56,649 nt of DNA from a virus, in IMG/VR virus record IMGVR_UViG_3300015242_000022, positions 1 to 56,649 of that record; one strand, written 5' to 3'. The notes under the pieces are model-generated. The model was not told the origin of the DNA. It saw only the letters and a list, made by a program, of their open reading frames with translations, and ran no database searches. Position numbers and translations under genes: made by a program. Each line of letters starts with the position of its first letter. The first letter of the stretch is position 1. Shown here piece after piece: positions 39,681 to 47,227 of this stretch.

Positions 39681-40202
39681 ATGAACATTACTCAAATTGG
39701 AATTATACACACCGAACTTGTTTGCAATCAGGACCAAACCAACGAAGCTGCTCGCTTTGTCCTGGACTGGAACGGTGACAGTGAAGGCGATAGTCCGCTT
39801 GAATTCTACTATGCTGATGCTGATGTAGACGATATTAAATTCTATGTTTTTCCTCGCTGGGGCCATAGGGCCAGCCGTTCTTCTGATTTTGATCCAATCG
39901 AAGTCTTTACTGATGAATATACAGCCGCCGCCTGGGTCAACGAAGCAAATGATAAAGCCTTGGCGGACATGGAGGAGGTCGAATGGATTGAGCTCCCCAA
40001 ACCGGTTGACTTCATTTACTTCGGCGGATGCTCGGAGGGTCAATATCCACAATCCCGGATAGCGAAGATCACGGCGGTTTCGAATGGAACAGAACTAACG
40101 GGCATTGGTTACGGGCATGTTACTTACATCCGTGACCGGCACAGCGCAGAAGCGCTCAACAATGCCATCAAGGACTTGATTGCAAAACTTGATGAACTTT
40201 AA
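39681..40202 (+). CDS. Acidic early protein, 173 aa
   Basis: Begins MNITQIGIIHTELVCNQDQT. Strongly acidic (DWNGDSEGDSPLEFYYADAD) with an aromatic core (VDFIYFGGCSEGQYPQSRIA) and a C-terminal helix. No known motif. The acidity recalls host-targeting or DNA-mimic proteins, which is speculation. Driven by P2. Confidence 0.5.
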   Translation: MNITQIGIIHTELVCNQDQTNEAARFVLDWNGDSEGDSPLEFYYADADVDDIKFYVFPRWGHRASRSSDFDPIEVFTDEYTAAAWVNEANDKALADMEEVEWIELPKPVDFIYFGGCSEGQYPQSRIAKITAVSNGTELTGIGYGHVTYIRDRHSAEALNNAIKDLIAKLDEL

Positions 40203-40214
40203 TCACTCAATCAA

Positions 40215-40304
40215 ATGAAGCTCTTCGTTATTCTCTTTATGCTGGCTTTGGCTTCTCCTATTTACTTGCTACTGGTTATCCTTGGATTCGCCAAGCTGGC
40301 GTAG
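40215..40304 (+). CDS. Membrane micropeptide, 29 aa
   Basis: ATG 40215 to TAG 40304: MKLFVILFMLALASPIYLLL plus VILGFAKLA, a single membrane helix. Twelve nt after the previ­ous stop and no competing frame. Holin-like or membrane regulator by appearance only. Confidence 0.45.
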   Translation: MKLFVILFMLALASPIYLLLVILGFAKLA

Positions 40305-40307
40305 TTT

Positions 40308-40347
40308 GCTGCACTCGATAAGTTTCCTTTCCTTACGTCCTAAAGCC
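40308..40347 (+). repeat. Leader element, copy B
   Basis: Begins GCTGCACTCGATAAGTTTCC, with TACGTCCTAAAG at its end, running directly into the ATG at 40348. Not followed by its own promoter. Confidence 0.5.
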
Positions 40348-40536
40348 ATGAGCACCCCATACACCACCGAAACCCCGCTTGCCGACATCCTGGCCCATTC
40401 GTTCTACCCTCGCGATTCATCCGATATTCGGGCCTTCTATAAGCTCCGTGGCTGGTACGGGCAAAGCTGGATCAACGAATCGACATTGGTTGAAGCCTAC
40501 AATCTGGCGATGGATCCATCTCGCGAATCTCAGTAA
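40348..40536 (+). CDS. Small early protein, 62 aa
   Basis: MSTPYTTETPLADILAHSFY, then RDSSDIRAFYKLRGWYGQSW and a final helix. Lies between P2 and P3. No family recognised; tyrosine- and tryptophan-rich. Confidence 0.5.
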   Translation: MSTPYTTETPLADILAHSFYPRDSSDIRAFYKLRGWYGQSWINESTLVEAYNLAMDPSRESQ

Positions 40537-40538
40537 CG

Positions 40539-40553
40539 CTTGTTCAACCATAC
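40539..40553 (+). repeat. Dispersed 15-bp motif copy upstream of P3
   Basis: CTTGTTCAACCATAC, 14 of 15, ending 7 nt before the -35 box. Confidence 0.7.
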
Positions 40554-40560
40554 ACCCTAG

Positions 40561-40589
40561 TTGACAAGCTCGACATCTCGAAGTAGATA
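40561..40589 (+). promoter_or_regulatory. Early promoter P3
   Basis: TTGACA (40561-40566), N17, TAGATA (40584-40589). ATG at 40625, leader about 28 nt rich in CACA and lacking SD. Confidence 0.85.
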
Positions 40590-40624
40590 CTAATCGTTAA
40601 CTAACCATTCACACACCAACTCAC

Positions 40625-41521
40625 ATGAAAACACTCACGAACACCACTTCAGACCTACGCTACACCGAAACCCGCTCCAAAGGCAAAACACGATGCACCA
40701 TCAACATCCATCTAAACGACAAGTGCAAAAACGGGCATGAGGATTTCAGCATAACCGGGAGCACCCTCGAACTTCAAAACGGTAAATGGCGGGAAGGCTC
40801 CTGCGGTTGCATCCACGATATTCTGGAGAAGTTCTTTCCCGAGCTGTCCGCTATCTTCGTCCCTCTGCACCTCTGCGACTGGGAAGGCTCTGCAATGCAC
40901 TGCGTCTCGAATGCCCGATATCACCTCTTTGGAACCGATCCAAAGGGACGCCAGTATGCCAGGGACACCATCCGCGCCACGGAGGAGGAACTTGACGCCA
41001 TTGTTGCCAAGAATCCCCAGACCAACGACGAATTGTCCTATATCCTAGAAGAAATGGGGTTTCGTACTCGCTGGCAGGCTGAAGCCAAGGCAGCAACCGC
41101 CAAGCTAGAAGAACTCACCGGGAAAACCTTCAAGAGCACGGCAACCTGCCAGCAATGGCCCAAATTAAGCGATGAGGAGGCCGCTGTGATTGAGGAGCGC
41201 GAGAAGTCAGGGTTCTACCTTCCTGAGAACGTCGCCAAGCGCGAAGAAGCGAAACGGCTAGCCCTTATTGCCAAGCGCAAGACTGAGATCGAGACGGAGT
41301 ATTCCAAGAAAGTGTCGGAGGCCGAATTGCGCCGGAAGGCTTCCCATTGGCTCCTCGATAACGGAATCGACGAAGGGAATGCGATTTTCTACACCCACAC
41401 TGGCCGCTGGTGCTTCGGATGGAGGAAGAAATACAGCGAGAAGGATCGGAGTCATCTCTTGGATGTCATCAGCGAATTTCCCTTCCTCTACGACATCGAG
41501 GAGAACCCGAAGCAATACTAG
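40625..41521 (+). CDS. Early protein, 298 aa
   Basis: Begins MKTLTNTTSDLRYTETRSKG. The N-terminal third has a DKCKNGHEDFSITG segment and SCGCIHDILEKFFPEL; a middle containing HLFGTDPKGRQYARDTIRAT; and a long charged helix (AKREEAKRLALIAKRKTEIE) leading to HWLLDNGIDEGNAIFYTHTG. Cysteine/histidine content could bind metal. No recognised catalytic motif. Largest early gene on the plus strand, transcribed from P3. Confidence 0.5.
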   Translation: MKTLTNTTSDLRYTETRSKGKTRCTINIHLNDKCKNGHEDFSITGSTLELQNGKWREGSCGCIHDILEKFFPELSAIFVPLHLCDWEGSAMHCVSNARYHLFGTDPKGRQYARDTIRATEEELDAIVAKNPQTNDELSYILEEMGFRTRWQAEAKAATAKLEELTGKTFKSTATCQQWPKLSDEEAAVIEEREKSGFYLPENVAKREEAKRLALIAKRKTEIETEYSKKVSEAELRRKASHWLLDNGIDEGNAIFYTHTGRWCFGWRKKYSEKDRSHLLDVISEFPFLYDIEENPKQY

Positions 41522-41539
41522 CCCCCGATAATCCACCCA

Positions 41540-41554
41540 CTCGTTCAACCATAA
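41540..41554 (+). repeat. Dispersed 15-bp motif copy before a start codon
   Basis: CTCGTTCAACCATAA, exact, 14 nt before the ATG at 41569. Confidence 0.85.
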
Positions 41555-41568
41555 CTACCCGCTCACCC

Positions 41569-41928
41569 ATGAAAAATACTCCTGTTAGTTCTCACGGCGT
41601 ACCCGCTGCATTCGAAAACAAGCCCTCCGTGCGTCATTCGCCGGGAACGTGGCACGTACTGAAAAATGATGGCTGGCACAGTTCTCCAATTCATATTGAA
41701 AATGAAGAAGGACCGGTAGCTGTCGCCTCACCAATCGGCGGTGTTGACGAACAAAGGTCAAACGCCAAACTGATAGCGGCTGCTCCTGATATGCTGAATG
41801 CCCTTCAAGCTATGGATTTTGCCATTAAACAGGCTGTAGAAACTTACGGCGAAAACTCTCCAATGACTTCCTCTATGGTTTCGGCTGCCATCATGGTTCG
41901 TGCAGTCATCGCCAAAGCAACCCCATAA
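41569..41928 (+). CDS. GPW-type early phage protein (family copy 2)
   Basis: A 119-residue protein. After a 20-residue extension, VRHSPGTWHVLKNDGWHSSP and QRSNAKLIAAAPDMLNALQA (about residues 61-80) repeat the H-x-PGxW ... NAxLIAAAPxML signature also present at 39162 and 41976. A C-terminal helix ends AVIAKATP. Function unknown; such proteins are frequent neighbours of recombination/early genes. Confidence 0.65.
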   Translation: MKNTPVSSHGVPAAFENKPSVRHSPGTWHVLKNDGWHSSPIHIENEEGPVAVASPIGGVDEQRSNAKLIAAAPDMLNALQAMDFAIKQAVETYGENSPMTSSMVSAAIMVRAVIAKATP

Positions 41929-41975
41929 TCCCTCACAATCGCCCCTGTGCGCCACTTTAACTGCAAATCAATATC

Positions 41976-42695
41976 ATGACTACGCTCGACAAAACGTCTC
42001 CAGCCTACCAGCGAAAGCTTGTTAAGGAGATCAAAAAGGAACTCAACAGTGGATTCGTTGTGTTTGCAGCCACGAAACACGAGCACGACCTGCATGTAAA
42101 ATCAGTCCTTTTCGCGAAGGGAATCGACTGCATTGTCGTCACGTTAAGCGACGGAAGGCAGATAACCGGAAGGCCGCATGACCGAGTAGCTGAATTCGAC
42201 TTTCTCCGGTTTCATGATGCAACTTGGCAGACCATTACCGCCAGCCCTGCTCCTATTCAGGAAACTCTCGTGGCAGATGACGCTGCAAGCGAGAAGCAGA
42301 CCTCTCCTGCGTCCTTTACTGCTGGGCCGTGGAAGTTTCATCGTCCACATCCTGATCCCATAACCTCGGCCATGTATGGCGAAATCACTGGAATAGCGCA
42401 TGGCGTCTATGTCGAACACTCCACGACTCCGATTGCCTGCATATTCTGCTGTGAAGCTGGCGGGATTCAGGAGATGAATACAAGGCTCCTCACCGCCTCC
42501 GCAAACTCCTACATGGCGAACGCTGTAGACCCGATAGAAGCAGCTGAACAAGATCTCTTGTCGGAAGCTCTGACCGCCTTGCGAGGCATGGTTGAACACC
42601 ATACACCGGGACATTGGATAAGCCTCACACACGAGAAACATCATCATCTTCTGGATGCAATGGCTGTCCTCGCTAAAGCCAAACCTCTTCCGTGA
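41976..42695 (+). CDS. Two-part early protein with GPW-type C-terminal domain
   Basis: A 239-residue protein. Residues 1-85 form a separate domain (TSPAYQRKLVKEIKKELNSG; FAKGIDCIVVTLSDGRQITG). From about residue 105, FTAGPWKFHRPHPDPI, MNTRLLTASANSYMANAV and a final helix follow the GPW-type layout of 39162 and 41569. A natural fusion of an unknown alpha/beta module to that family. Followed by a strong hairpin. Confidence 0.55.
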   Translation: MTTLDKTSPAYQRKLVKEIKKELNSGFVVFAATKHEHDLHVKSVLFAKGIDCIVVTLSDGRQITGRPHDRVAEFDFLRFHDATWQTITASPAPIQETLVADDAASEKQTSPASFTAGPWKFHRPHPDPITSAMYGEITGIAHGVYVEHSTTPIACIFCCEAGGIQEMNTRLLTASANSYMANAVDPIEAAEQDLLSEALTALRGMVEHHTPGHWISLTHEKHHHLLDAMAVLAKAKPLP

Positions 42696-42703
42696 GTGGA
42701 AAG

Positions 42704-42737
42704 GCCAGGAGATTCTCGTGAGTGGGGATCTCCTGGC
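42704..42737 (+). terminator. Hairpin after the 41976 gene
   Basis: GCCAGGAGAT (42704-42713) and ATCTCCTGGC (42728-42737) form a perfect 10-bp stem. The following T content is weak (CTCCTTTGTT), so termination may be partial. Confidence 0.55.
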
Positions 42738-42769
42738 TGCACTCCTTTGTTAGCTCTTGCGGTGTACTA

Positions 42770-42808
42770 GCTGCGCTTGTGATCTCGCTTTATTTGCGTC
42801 CTTTAGCT
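42770..42808 (+). repeat. Leader element, copy C
   Basis: Begins GCTGCGCTTGTGATCTCGCT and ends GCGTCCTTTAG; 5 nt before P4. See copies A and B. Confidence 0.45.
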
Positions 42809-42813
42809 GTCAG

Positions 42814-42842
42814 TTGACAGAACCTCAGTATATCAGTAAATA
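42814..42842 (+). promoter_or_regulatory. Early promoter P4 (near-leaderless)
   Basis: TTGACA (42814-42819), N17, TAAATA (42837-42842), then 8 nt to the ATG at 42851. Confidence 0.85.
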
Positions 42843-42850
42843 CCTACAAC

Positions 42851-43102
42851 ATGAAAACACCGTCTCAACACATCCAACACCTCATCACTCTTTCCAAGCC
42901 TCTGCTTCCTGAAGAGGATGTCGCGCAAGCTCAATTATCGTTGAACAAGCTTGCGCTCGAACGTCGTGCCAATCTAACTGGCTTCCGTGAGGCTCTGCTT
43001 TCGCTCGAATTAGCTCATAGGGAGAATATCAAGAATGGCCACACGCCAGCAATCATTGACTGGATCAAAGGGCGCATCTCAAAGCTGGAGGCCAACCGAT
43101 GA
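42851..43102 (+). CDS. Helical early protein, 83 aa
   Basis: MKTPSQHIQHLITLSKPLLP, then helices with LALERRANLTGFREALLSLE and IDWIKGRISKLEANR. All-helical, possibly coiled-coil. Its stop (TGA) sits in the same frame as the downstream zinc-ribbon sequence at 43103-43231, so readthrough would fuse the two. It carries an internal antisense copy of the 15-bp motif (42935-42949). Confidence 0.5.
   Translation: MKTPSQHIQHLITLSKPLLPEEDVAQAQLSLNKLALERRANLTGFREALLSLELAHRENIKNGHTPAIIDWIKGRISKLEANR
42935..42949 (-). repeat. Dispersed 15-bp motif copy (antisense, intragenic)
   Basis: Minus-strand CTTGTTCAACGATAA, exact, inside the 42851 gene. Confidence 0.65.
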
Positions 43103-43231
43103 AGCTCAAGCCATTCGGGGAAGGCTCTATGTCCGACAATCTATCCATGTGCGAAATGCGGGTATCCTGTCGTGAGCGGATATTGCTGCGGATTTTGCAG
43201 AACAGGAAACCCTAGAGATCAGGAGGACTAA
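43099..43231 (+). pseudogene. Zinc-ribbon ORF with apparent frameshift
   Basis: ATG 43099 (ATGA-coupled) opens MKLKPFGEGSMSDNL but soon runs to an early TAG in that frame. One frame over, bases 43133-43231 encode YPCAKCGYPVVSGYCCGFCR followed by TGNPRDQED and a TAA placed exactly before the next gene's SD. That frame has a perfect CxxC...CxxC ribbon but no ATG, GTG or TTG start. Either a single-base indel near 43145, a programmed frameshift, or readthrough from the previous gene. Confidence 0.55.
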
Positions 43232-43232
43232 A

Positions 43233-43472
43233 ATGAAACTCCTCTCCCGCCTCCGCGCCATCCTGGCCACCCGCAAAGCCCGAATGATCCGACGTGACGC
43301 CATCCATGATTACCGGCAAGCCATGCGCCTATCCCTTAATCTGGAACGCACCGCATTGCGCTTTAAACGGCTGTCAGGGCCTCCGCTATTGTCCGGTAAG
43401 CGCGCAGAACGGCTCCAGTGGATTCCTTTGGAGCGTCAGCACTTCACCACTCATCAACTTGTTCAACAATAA
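43233..43472 (+). CDS. Basic early protein, 79 aa
   Basis: One of the few genes with a strong SD (AGGAGG, 6 nt before ATG). MKLLSRLRAILATRKARMIR is an arginine-rich helix, followed by RQAMRLSLNLERTALRFKRL and an aromatic end; the final HQLVQQ-stop is formed by the 15-bp motif. Likely nucleic-acid binding by charge. No family recognised. Confidence 0.5.
   Translation: MKLLSRLRAILATRKARMIRRDAIHDYRQAMRLSLNLERTALRFKRLSGPPLLSGKRAERLQWIPLERQHFTTHQLVQQ
43458..43472 (+). repeat. Dispersed 15-bp motif copy at gene junction
   Basis: CTTGTTCAACAATAA encodes LVQQ-stop, then T and the ATG at 43474. Identical in layout to the junction at 27144. Confidence 0.85.
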
Positions 43473-43473
43473 T

Positions 43474-43869
43474 ATGGGAACCAACTACTACCTACACAAG
43501 AAAGTCTGTAAATGCTGCAAGCGTTCACAGGAGATTATCCACATTGGGAAATCGTCGGGAGGCTGGTGTTTTAGCCTGCGCGTCTACCCCGGAGATTATC
43601 CGCTTACTCTGGAGGACTGGAAGATCCTTATTGAGGAACCGGAGAATATCGTTTTAGACGAATATGATGGTCTTATTGAGCCTGACGACATGCTTTCCAC
43701 GATCACCGAAAGAAATTGGCCCCGTAAGAGCACCATGACAGCAATCGGCCTTTCCCGAAATCACGCCATAGAGGGACCGAATAATCTCCTGCGTCATCGG
43801 GTTGACGGTTTCCATTGTATTGGGAATGGCGAGGGCACATGGGATTATATTGTTGGGGACTTTAGCTGA
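43474..43869 (+). CDS. Conserved phage protein (MGTNYYLHK family)
   Basis: Start ATG 43474 directly follows the junction motif. A 131-residue protein: MGTNYYLHKKVCKCCKRSQE, HIGKSSGGWCFSLRVYPGDY (about residues 22-41) and a closing GEGTWDYIVGDFS. The MGTNYYL start with a CxxC knuckle and HIGKSSxGWCFSLxVYP core is a recognisable phage family of unknown function. Confidence 0.7.
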   Translation: MGTNYYLHKKVCKCCKRSQEIIHIGKSSGGWCFSLRVYPGDYPLTLEDWKILIEEPENIVLDEYDGLIEPDDMLSTITERNWPRKSTMTAIGLSRNHAIEGPNNLLRHRVDGFHCIGNGEGTWDYIVGDFS

Positions 43870-43872
43870 TCT

Positions 43873-44196
43873 ATGAAAACCCGATACACTGGAGAATTCC
43901 TCCTAGATGGCGACAGTAGACTTTTTAACGTCGAGACCCTTGAAAAGCGGCTTAACGATTTGAAGATACAAATTGGATTTACCGAGGCCGGGATTAAAAT
44001 GGCTACATTTGCAACCAAGAATTCTCTGCAAAGAAGCCTCGATAATGAGCAAACCGAACTTCGCGACAAAATAAACCTTCTTATCACGCTTAGGGCTTTG
44101 GAGGAAATATTCATGAGATGTGAAAGCATCACTGGGACGAGCCTTTGTGCGGATGAAGCTCTTAACGCAATCAACTCCAACCTCGAATCCAAATAG
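43873..44196 (+). CDS. Coiled-coil early protein, 107 aa
   Basis: MKTRYTGEFLLDGDSRLFNV, then long amphipathic helices (VETLEKRLNDLKIQIGFTEA; LQRSLDNEQTELRDKINLLI). Three nt after the previous stop. No catalytic motif; probable helical bundle or coiled coil. Confidence 0.5.
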   Translation: MKTRYTGEFLLDGDSRLFNVETLEKRLNDLKIQIGFTEAGIKMATFATKNSLQRSLDNEQTELRDKINLLITLRALEEIFMRCESITGTSLCADEALNAINSNLESK

Positions 44197-44198
44197 AT

Positions 44199-44519
44199 AT
44201 GAAACAAAATCACACTATCGCCGAATATCTCGACGAGTCGAATACGGAGTCGCGGGAGGAGTTGCGACGATTCGCGGTTTCGCATCTACGTCACACGGGG
44301 CATCTATTTTCCGAATCCCCAAAGCTCGACCACAACCTAGCGGCTAAGGTTCGGGAGACGCTATTTGATACAGAGGAGGATATATTTATGCAGCATCTCA
44401 GGGATTGTGTAGGGAATCCAATAATCCGTCATGATTATACCACTGAGTGGAAATTAATAAGCGCCTCCGCAGCCCAGCAAATCGTAGCCACACTCATCGC
44501 GAAGGGAATTTTGAAATGA
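44199..44519 (+). CDS. Hypothetical early protein, 106 aa
   Basis: MKQNHTIAEYLDESNTESRE, mostly helical with HLRHTGHLFSESPKLDHNLA and a closing AAQQIVATLIAKGILK. Preceded by AATAGAT ATG without SD. Overlaps the next gene by ATGA. Confidence 0.5.
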   Translation: MKQNHTIAEYLDESNTESREELRRFAVSHLRHTGHLFSESPKLDHNLAAKVRETLFDTEEDIFMQHLRDCVGNPIIRHDYTTEWKLISASAAQQIVATLIAKGILK

Positions 44520-44809
44520 AAATGGAAACAGTTAATAAATTAAATGACCGCATCAATAGCGCCAATACCACCATGCGAATCTATCGTGATGGCGGAACCT
44601 CGGAAGACAACAGTTTATTGGAACAAAGCAAAGATCTTTCTTTGACATGGAAACTTGTTAAAACTCTTATGAAGGTCCTAAAGGATAACGCAGATACTTT
44701 TAAATCTCAAGGAGATGATCATACTTCGGGATGCCGCCTGATGTATGCGTCGGCTAAAATAAATAAACGGGTACTAATCGAGAGCGAGGAGGCTATCAAT
44801 AAGCTATGA
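44516..44809 (+). CDS. Coiled-coil early protein, 97 aa
   Basis: Start ATG 44516 (MKMETVNKLNDRINSANTTM) overlaps the upstream stop; a longer frame from 44447 lies within the previous gene. Heptad-like helices (LLEQSKDLSLTWKLVKTLMK) and a lysine-rich end. ATGA-coupled downstream. Confidence 0.5.
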   Translation: MKMETVNKLNDRINSANTTMRIYRDGGTSEDNSLLEQSKDLSLTWKLVKTLMKVLKDNADTFKSQGDDHTSGCRLMYASAKINKRVLIESEEAINKL

Positions 44810-45534
44810 GCGAATCAATCCATCCCGAACCCGCCGCTACTCCTGATGCTGTGAGCGGCAAGACTCCGATCTGTGATGGATTTGAAAAGTTTTGGATAAA
44901 TCACAAGGTTTATGCTTCTTTTGAAGCTGTATCGCTGGAGGCAGCAAAAGGATTAGAGCGAAAACTATCTTCCGAAAAGCCCAAGTCGGATGAACTTGCG
45001 GCGAGCATAGAAATCATTTTGAGCGAGTGTCAAAAAGCGCAGACAATGGTGGGGGAGTTACTCGATGAGAAAGAGCAACTCGCCTACGAAAATCAGCAGG
45101 CTCGCGCCCGGCTTGATTTAGAGGTCAAGAAGTCGACTGAGCTTGAAGCAAAACTCGCCGCCATGACTCATCAACGCGATGTCACCTCCAACTACAACGA
45201 TAAGATCGAAGCGGAGAACACAGAGCTTTCGGAAGCGATCAGCACTCCAGAAGCCCTGTGCGCCAATATACTTCGCGGGACCATTCCTAAGCCGGATATC
45301 AGATCATTACTTCATCTGCACGGCGAGGAGGCTTTGAGGCGGTGGGATAGCGTTGAGGAACTCACCGCCCGAAACCATAAGCTTGTTGAGGCTTTTAGAA
45401 AAATAAACGGCAGAATTCGTGAAGCAAAATACGATGACATAAGCCAGGATGAATGCCTTATTAAGGTTGCTATTATCTCCGAAAATGCCCTCTCCGAGAC
45501 AGCGGACGCCAAGGAAGGGGAGGCGCAGTCATGA
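44806..45534 (+). CDS. Long coiled-coil early protein, 242 aa
   Basis: MSESIHPEPAATPDAVSGKT, then SFEAVSLEAAKGLERKLSSE and a heptad region of about 120 residues (GELLDEKEQLAYENQQARAR; AMTHQRDVTSNYNDKIEAEN). No enzymatic motif. The phrase E-x-A-R-x-L-E-R is typical of helical phage early proteins. ATGA-coupled at both ends. Confidence 0.5.
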   Translation: MSESIHPEPAATPDAVSGKTPICDGFEKFWINHKVYASFEAVSLEAAKGLERKLSSEKPKSDELAASIEIILSECQKAQTMVGELLDEKEQLAYENQQARARLDLEVKKSTELEAKLAAMTHQRDVTSNYNDKIEAENTELSEAISTPEALCANILRGTIPKPDIRSLLHLHGEEALRRWDSVEELTARNHKLVEAFRKINGRIREAKYDDISQDECLIKVAIISENALSETADAKEGEAQS

Positions 45535-45827
45535 GTGGAGAACTGAATGAGGGACTATTGCCGTGTCCTTTTTGTGGATCAATTCCGGAAGATAATGAAT
45601 TTGGAACAAAGGTGATTCACCTTTCAAATGAGTGCTTCCTGCGGGACCATGAATATTCCATTGAAGATTGGAACGTCCGAGCCCCTTCAGTTTCGAGCGA
45701 GGCTGCTGATCGGGCTGCAAGGAGAATTCTGGAAGCTCACAGCCTTATTAAACCAACATTGTCGCTTTGGGAGGAACGCCACATGGAAATTATTGCGATC
45801 CTCACCGAGGAACTTGGCCAAAAATAA
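45531..45827 (+). CDS. Lar-like restriction alleviation protein
   Basis: A 98-residue protein. LLPCPFCGSIPEDNEFGT (residues 9-26), ECFLRD and EYSIEDWNVRAP (about 42-53) match the N-terminal Lar-type layout (LxPCPFCG ... C ... AIxxWNxR). Lar of Rac prophage modulates type I restriction-modification; phages often carry such zinc-ribbon proteins. The second Cys pair is reduced to one Cys, so zinc binding may be incomplete. An extra helical C-terminus follows. Confidence 0.65.
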   Translation: MSGELNEGLLPCPFCGSIPEDNEFGTKVIHLSNECFLRDHEYSIEDWNVRAPSVSSEAADRAARRILEAHSLIKPTLSLWEERHMEIIAILTEELGQK

Positions 45828-45829
45828 CC

Positions 45830-46012
45830 ATGAACATAACAGAATTAGAGGCGATGAAACCAGGAGACCGGATTACGAGATACGGGTTTTTCGTAAACCT
45901 TGTATTCGTGAATTACGACCAGAACAACAGTACCGTTGTCATGAAAGATAAATCAGGGAATAACAAGGAAGTGTATCTTTCGCTATTTCTCAAGCACGCA
46001 TCCGCCAAATAA
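45830..46012 (+). CDS. Small barrel-type protein, 60 aa
   Basis: MNITELEAMKPGDRITRYGF, then VNLVFVNYDQNNSTVVMKDK and an NKEVYLSLFLKHASAK end. The MKPGDRI opening and beta alternation suggest an SH3-like fold. Last gene of the plus early block before a bidirectional terminator. Confidence 0.55.
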   Translation: MNITELEAMKPGDRITRYGFFVNLVFVNYDQNNSTVVMKDKSGNNKEVYLSLFLKHASAK

Positions 46013-46029
46013 TCTTACATCTTCCCACG

Positions 46030-46068
46030 AAAAAGCCCTGTTAGACTTAACATCCAGCAGGGCTTTTT
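46030..46068. terminator. Bidirectional intrinsic terminator
   Basis: AAAAAGCCCTG (46030-46040) and CAGGGCTTTTT (46058-46068), loop 17 nt, U-run on both strands, placed between convergent genes. Confidence 0.9.
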
Positions 46069-46083
46069 GCTACGTCTTGATGG

Positions 46084-47193
46084 TTAGATCGGCTTAGCCG
46101 TCAATCCTAGAACACGCATGGATGCCATAACTTCAGGCTCAGTCAGCACGGTTTCATCCCATGACTGATCTTCTTTGGCCTGCGCGAAATACCGATTCAG
46201 AAGACTCTGTAGCACGTCCTGGCATTCCTTCAATTTAACTTTTACTGTCTGCTTGTTCTGTCCTTCCTCAATAGGGTCATTGCAGCCCAGCTTCATCCGC
46301 TTATAGCTCCTGGCCTCTGCGCAGGAGAATTGCTTATCTCGGGCTTCCTGGATGGCCTCCTCGATCACCCGCTGATTCTCCTCCTTGTCATCCGAGTAAT
46401 GGGCGTTCGATAGTTCGACAGCGACCGTAGGGATGATGCCAACCCGAAGTTCTGGCCTTACCCTCTGGGCTGTTCTAGCGAGGTTATAGGTGTAACCGGG
46501 ACTCATCCCGAAGGCATCTGCAATACCCACAACGGAATGCTCGTGCCCGATTACGAGCAAGTGGTTCACAGCCTCCGCCATCAACCAAACGGCCCTGCGG
46601 CCCAAATCGAATCCGAATCCTGCCAGCTTCCCATAATCTGCTGGTGTGGGAATAGCTCCATCCTTGGCCTTGACCGTCAACATCGAGTCGTCGAAATCGA
46701 AGACATCCCGCAATTCAGAATAACAGTTATCCAGCCGTGCGGCTTTGGCGGCTTCGATGATCTCATGCTCCTGGCTGTTGTATTGCTTCCCCGGCAACAC
46801 CGTAAGCTGTGTTTCTTGCACCACGCGAGCCTCCTGCTGCCCCTCTGATTCAGGAATAGCCACAATAGGCACAACCTCGATCAGATGTTGCGCCATCTCA
46901 GCTTTCTCGATATCGGCTTCCCGAGTCATCGCGTTGGCGTATTCCTCGATCTCCCGGCTACGGGTCAGCAGCTTGCAGATCTCCTTTGCTACCATGATTT
47001 CTTCCTCTATCATTGGCTCCTTCAACTCTCCGTCACCTGTACAGGCGTGGATCAGATCAAGGATTCCGTTGGAGGTGTAAAATAACGGGAGTCCAGAATG
47101 CAATTTGGTGAAGTGCTCTGCCTGCATGGTGCAGAATTCATGCAGAGAGAGTGACTCGGTTTCTGAGATGTGGATTTTAACGGGTGCTACCAT
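46084..47193 (-). CDS. DNA-binding protein with HTH, candidate regulator
   Basis: A 369-residue protein. The first 150 residues are acidic/helical. A central segment (about residues 190-265) has GFGFDLGRRAVWLMAEAVNH and an HTH-like HEHSVVGIADAFGMSPGYTY, followed by NLARTAQRVRPELRVGI, reminiscent of ParB/KorB-type or sigma-adaptor HTH domains. A glutamate-rich helix (NQRVIEEAIQEARDKQF) and a C-terminal SLLNRYFAQAKEDQ follow. It lies at the end of the recombination operon. Candidate binder of the dispersed 15-bp motif; no direct evidence. Confidence 0.5.
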   Translation of the reverse strand: MVAPVKIHISETESLSLHEFCTMQAEHFTKLHSGLPLFYTSNGILDLIHACTGDGELKEPMIEEEIMVAKEICKLLTRSREIEEYANAMTREADIEKAEMAQHLIEVVPIVAIPESEGQQEARVVQETQLTVLPGKQYNSQEHEIIEAAKAARLDNCYSELRDVFDFDDSMLTVKAKDGAIPTPADYGKLAGFGFDLGRRAVWLMAEAVNHLLVIGHEHSVVGIADAFGMSPGYTYNLARTAQRVRPELRVGIIPTVAVELSNAHYSDDKEENQRVIEEAIQEARDKQFSCAEARSYKRMKLGCNDPIEEGQNKQTVKVKLKECQDVLQSLLNRYFAQAKEDQSWDETVLTEPEVMASMRVLGLTAKPI

Positions 47194-47208
47194 ATATTCG
47201 TTGTGCGG

Positions 47209-47223
47209 TTATGATTGAACAAA
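47209..47223 (-). repeat. Dispersed 15-bp motif, near copy before a start
   Basis: Minus-strand TTTGTTCAATCATAA (two mismatches), 15 nt before the 47193 start. Confidence 0.5.
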
Positions 47224-47227
47224 TGGA

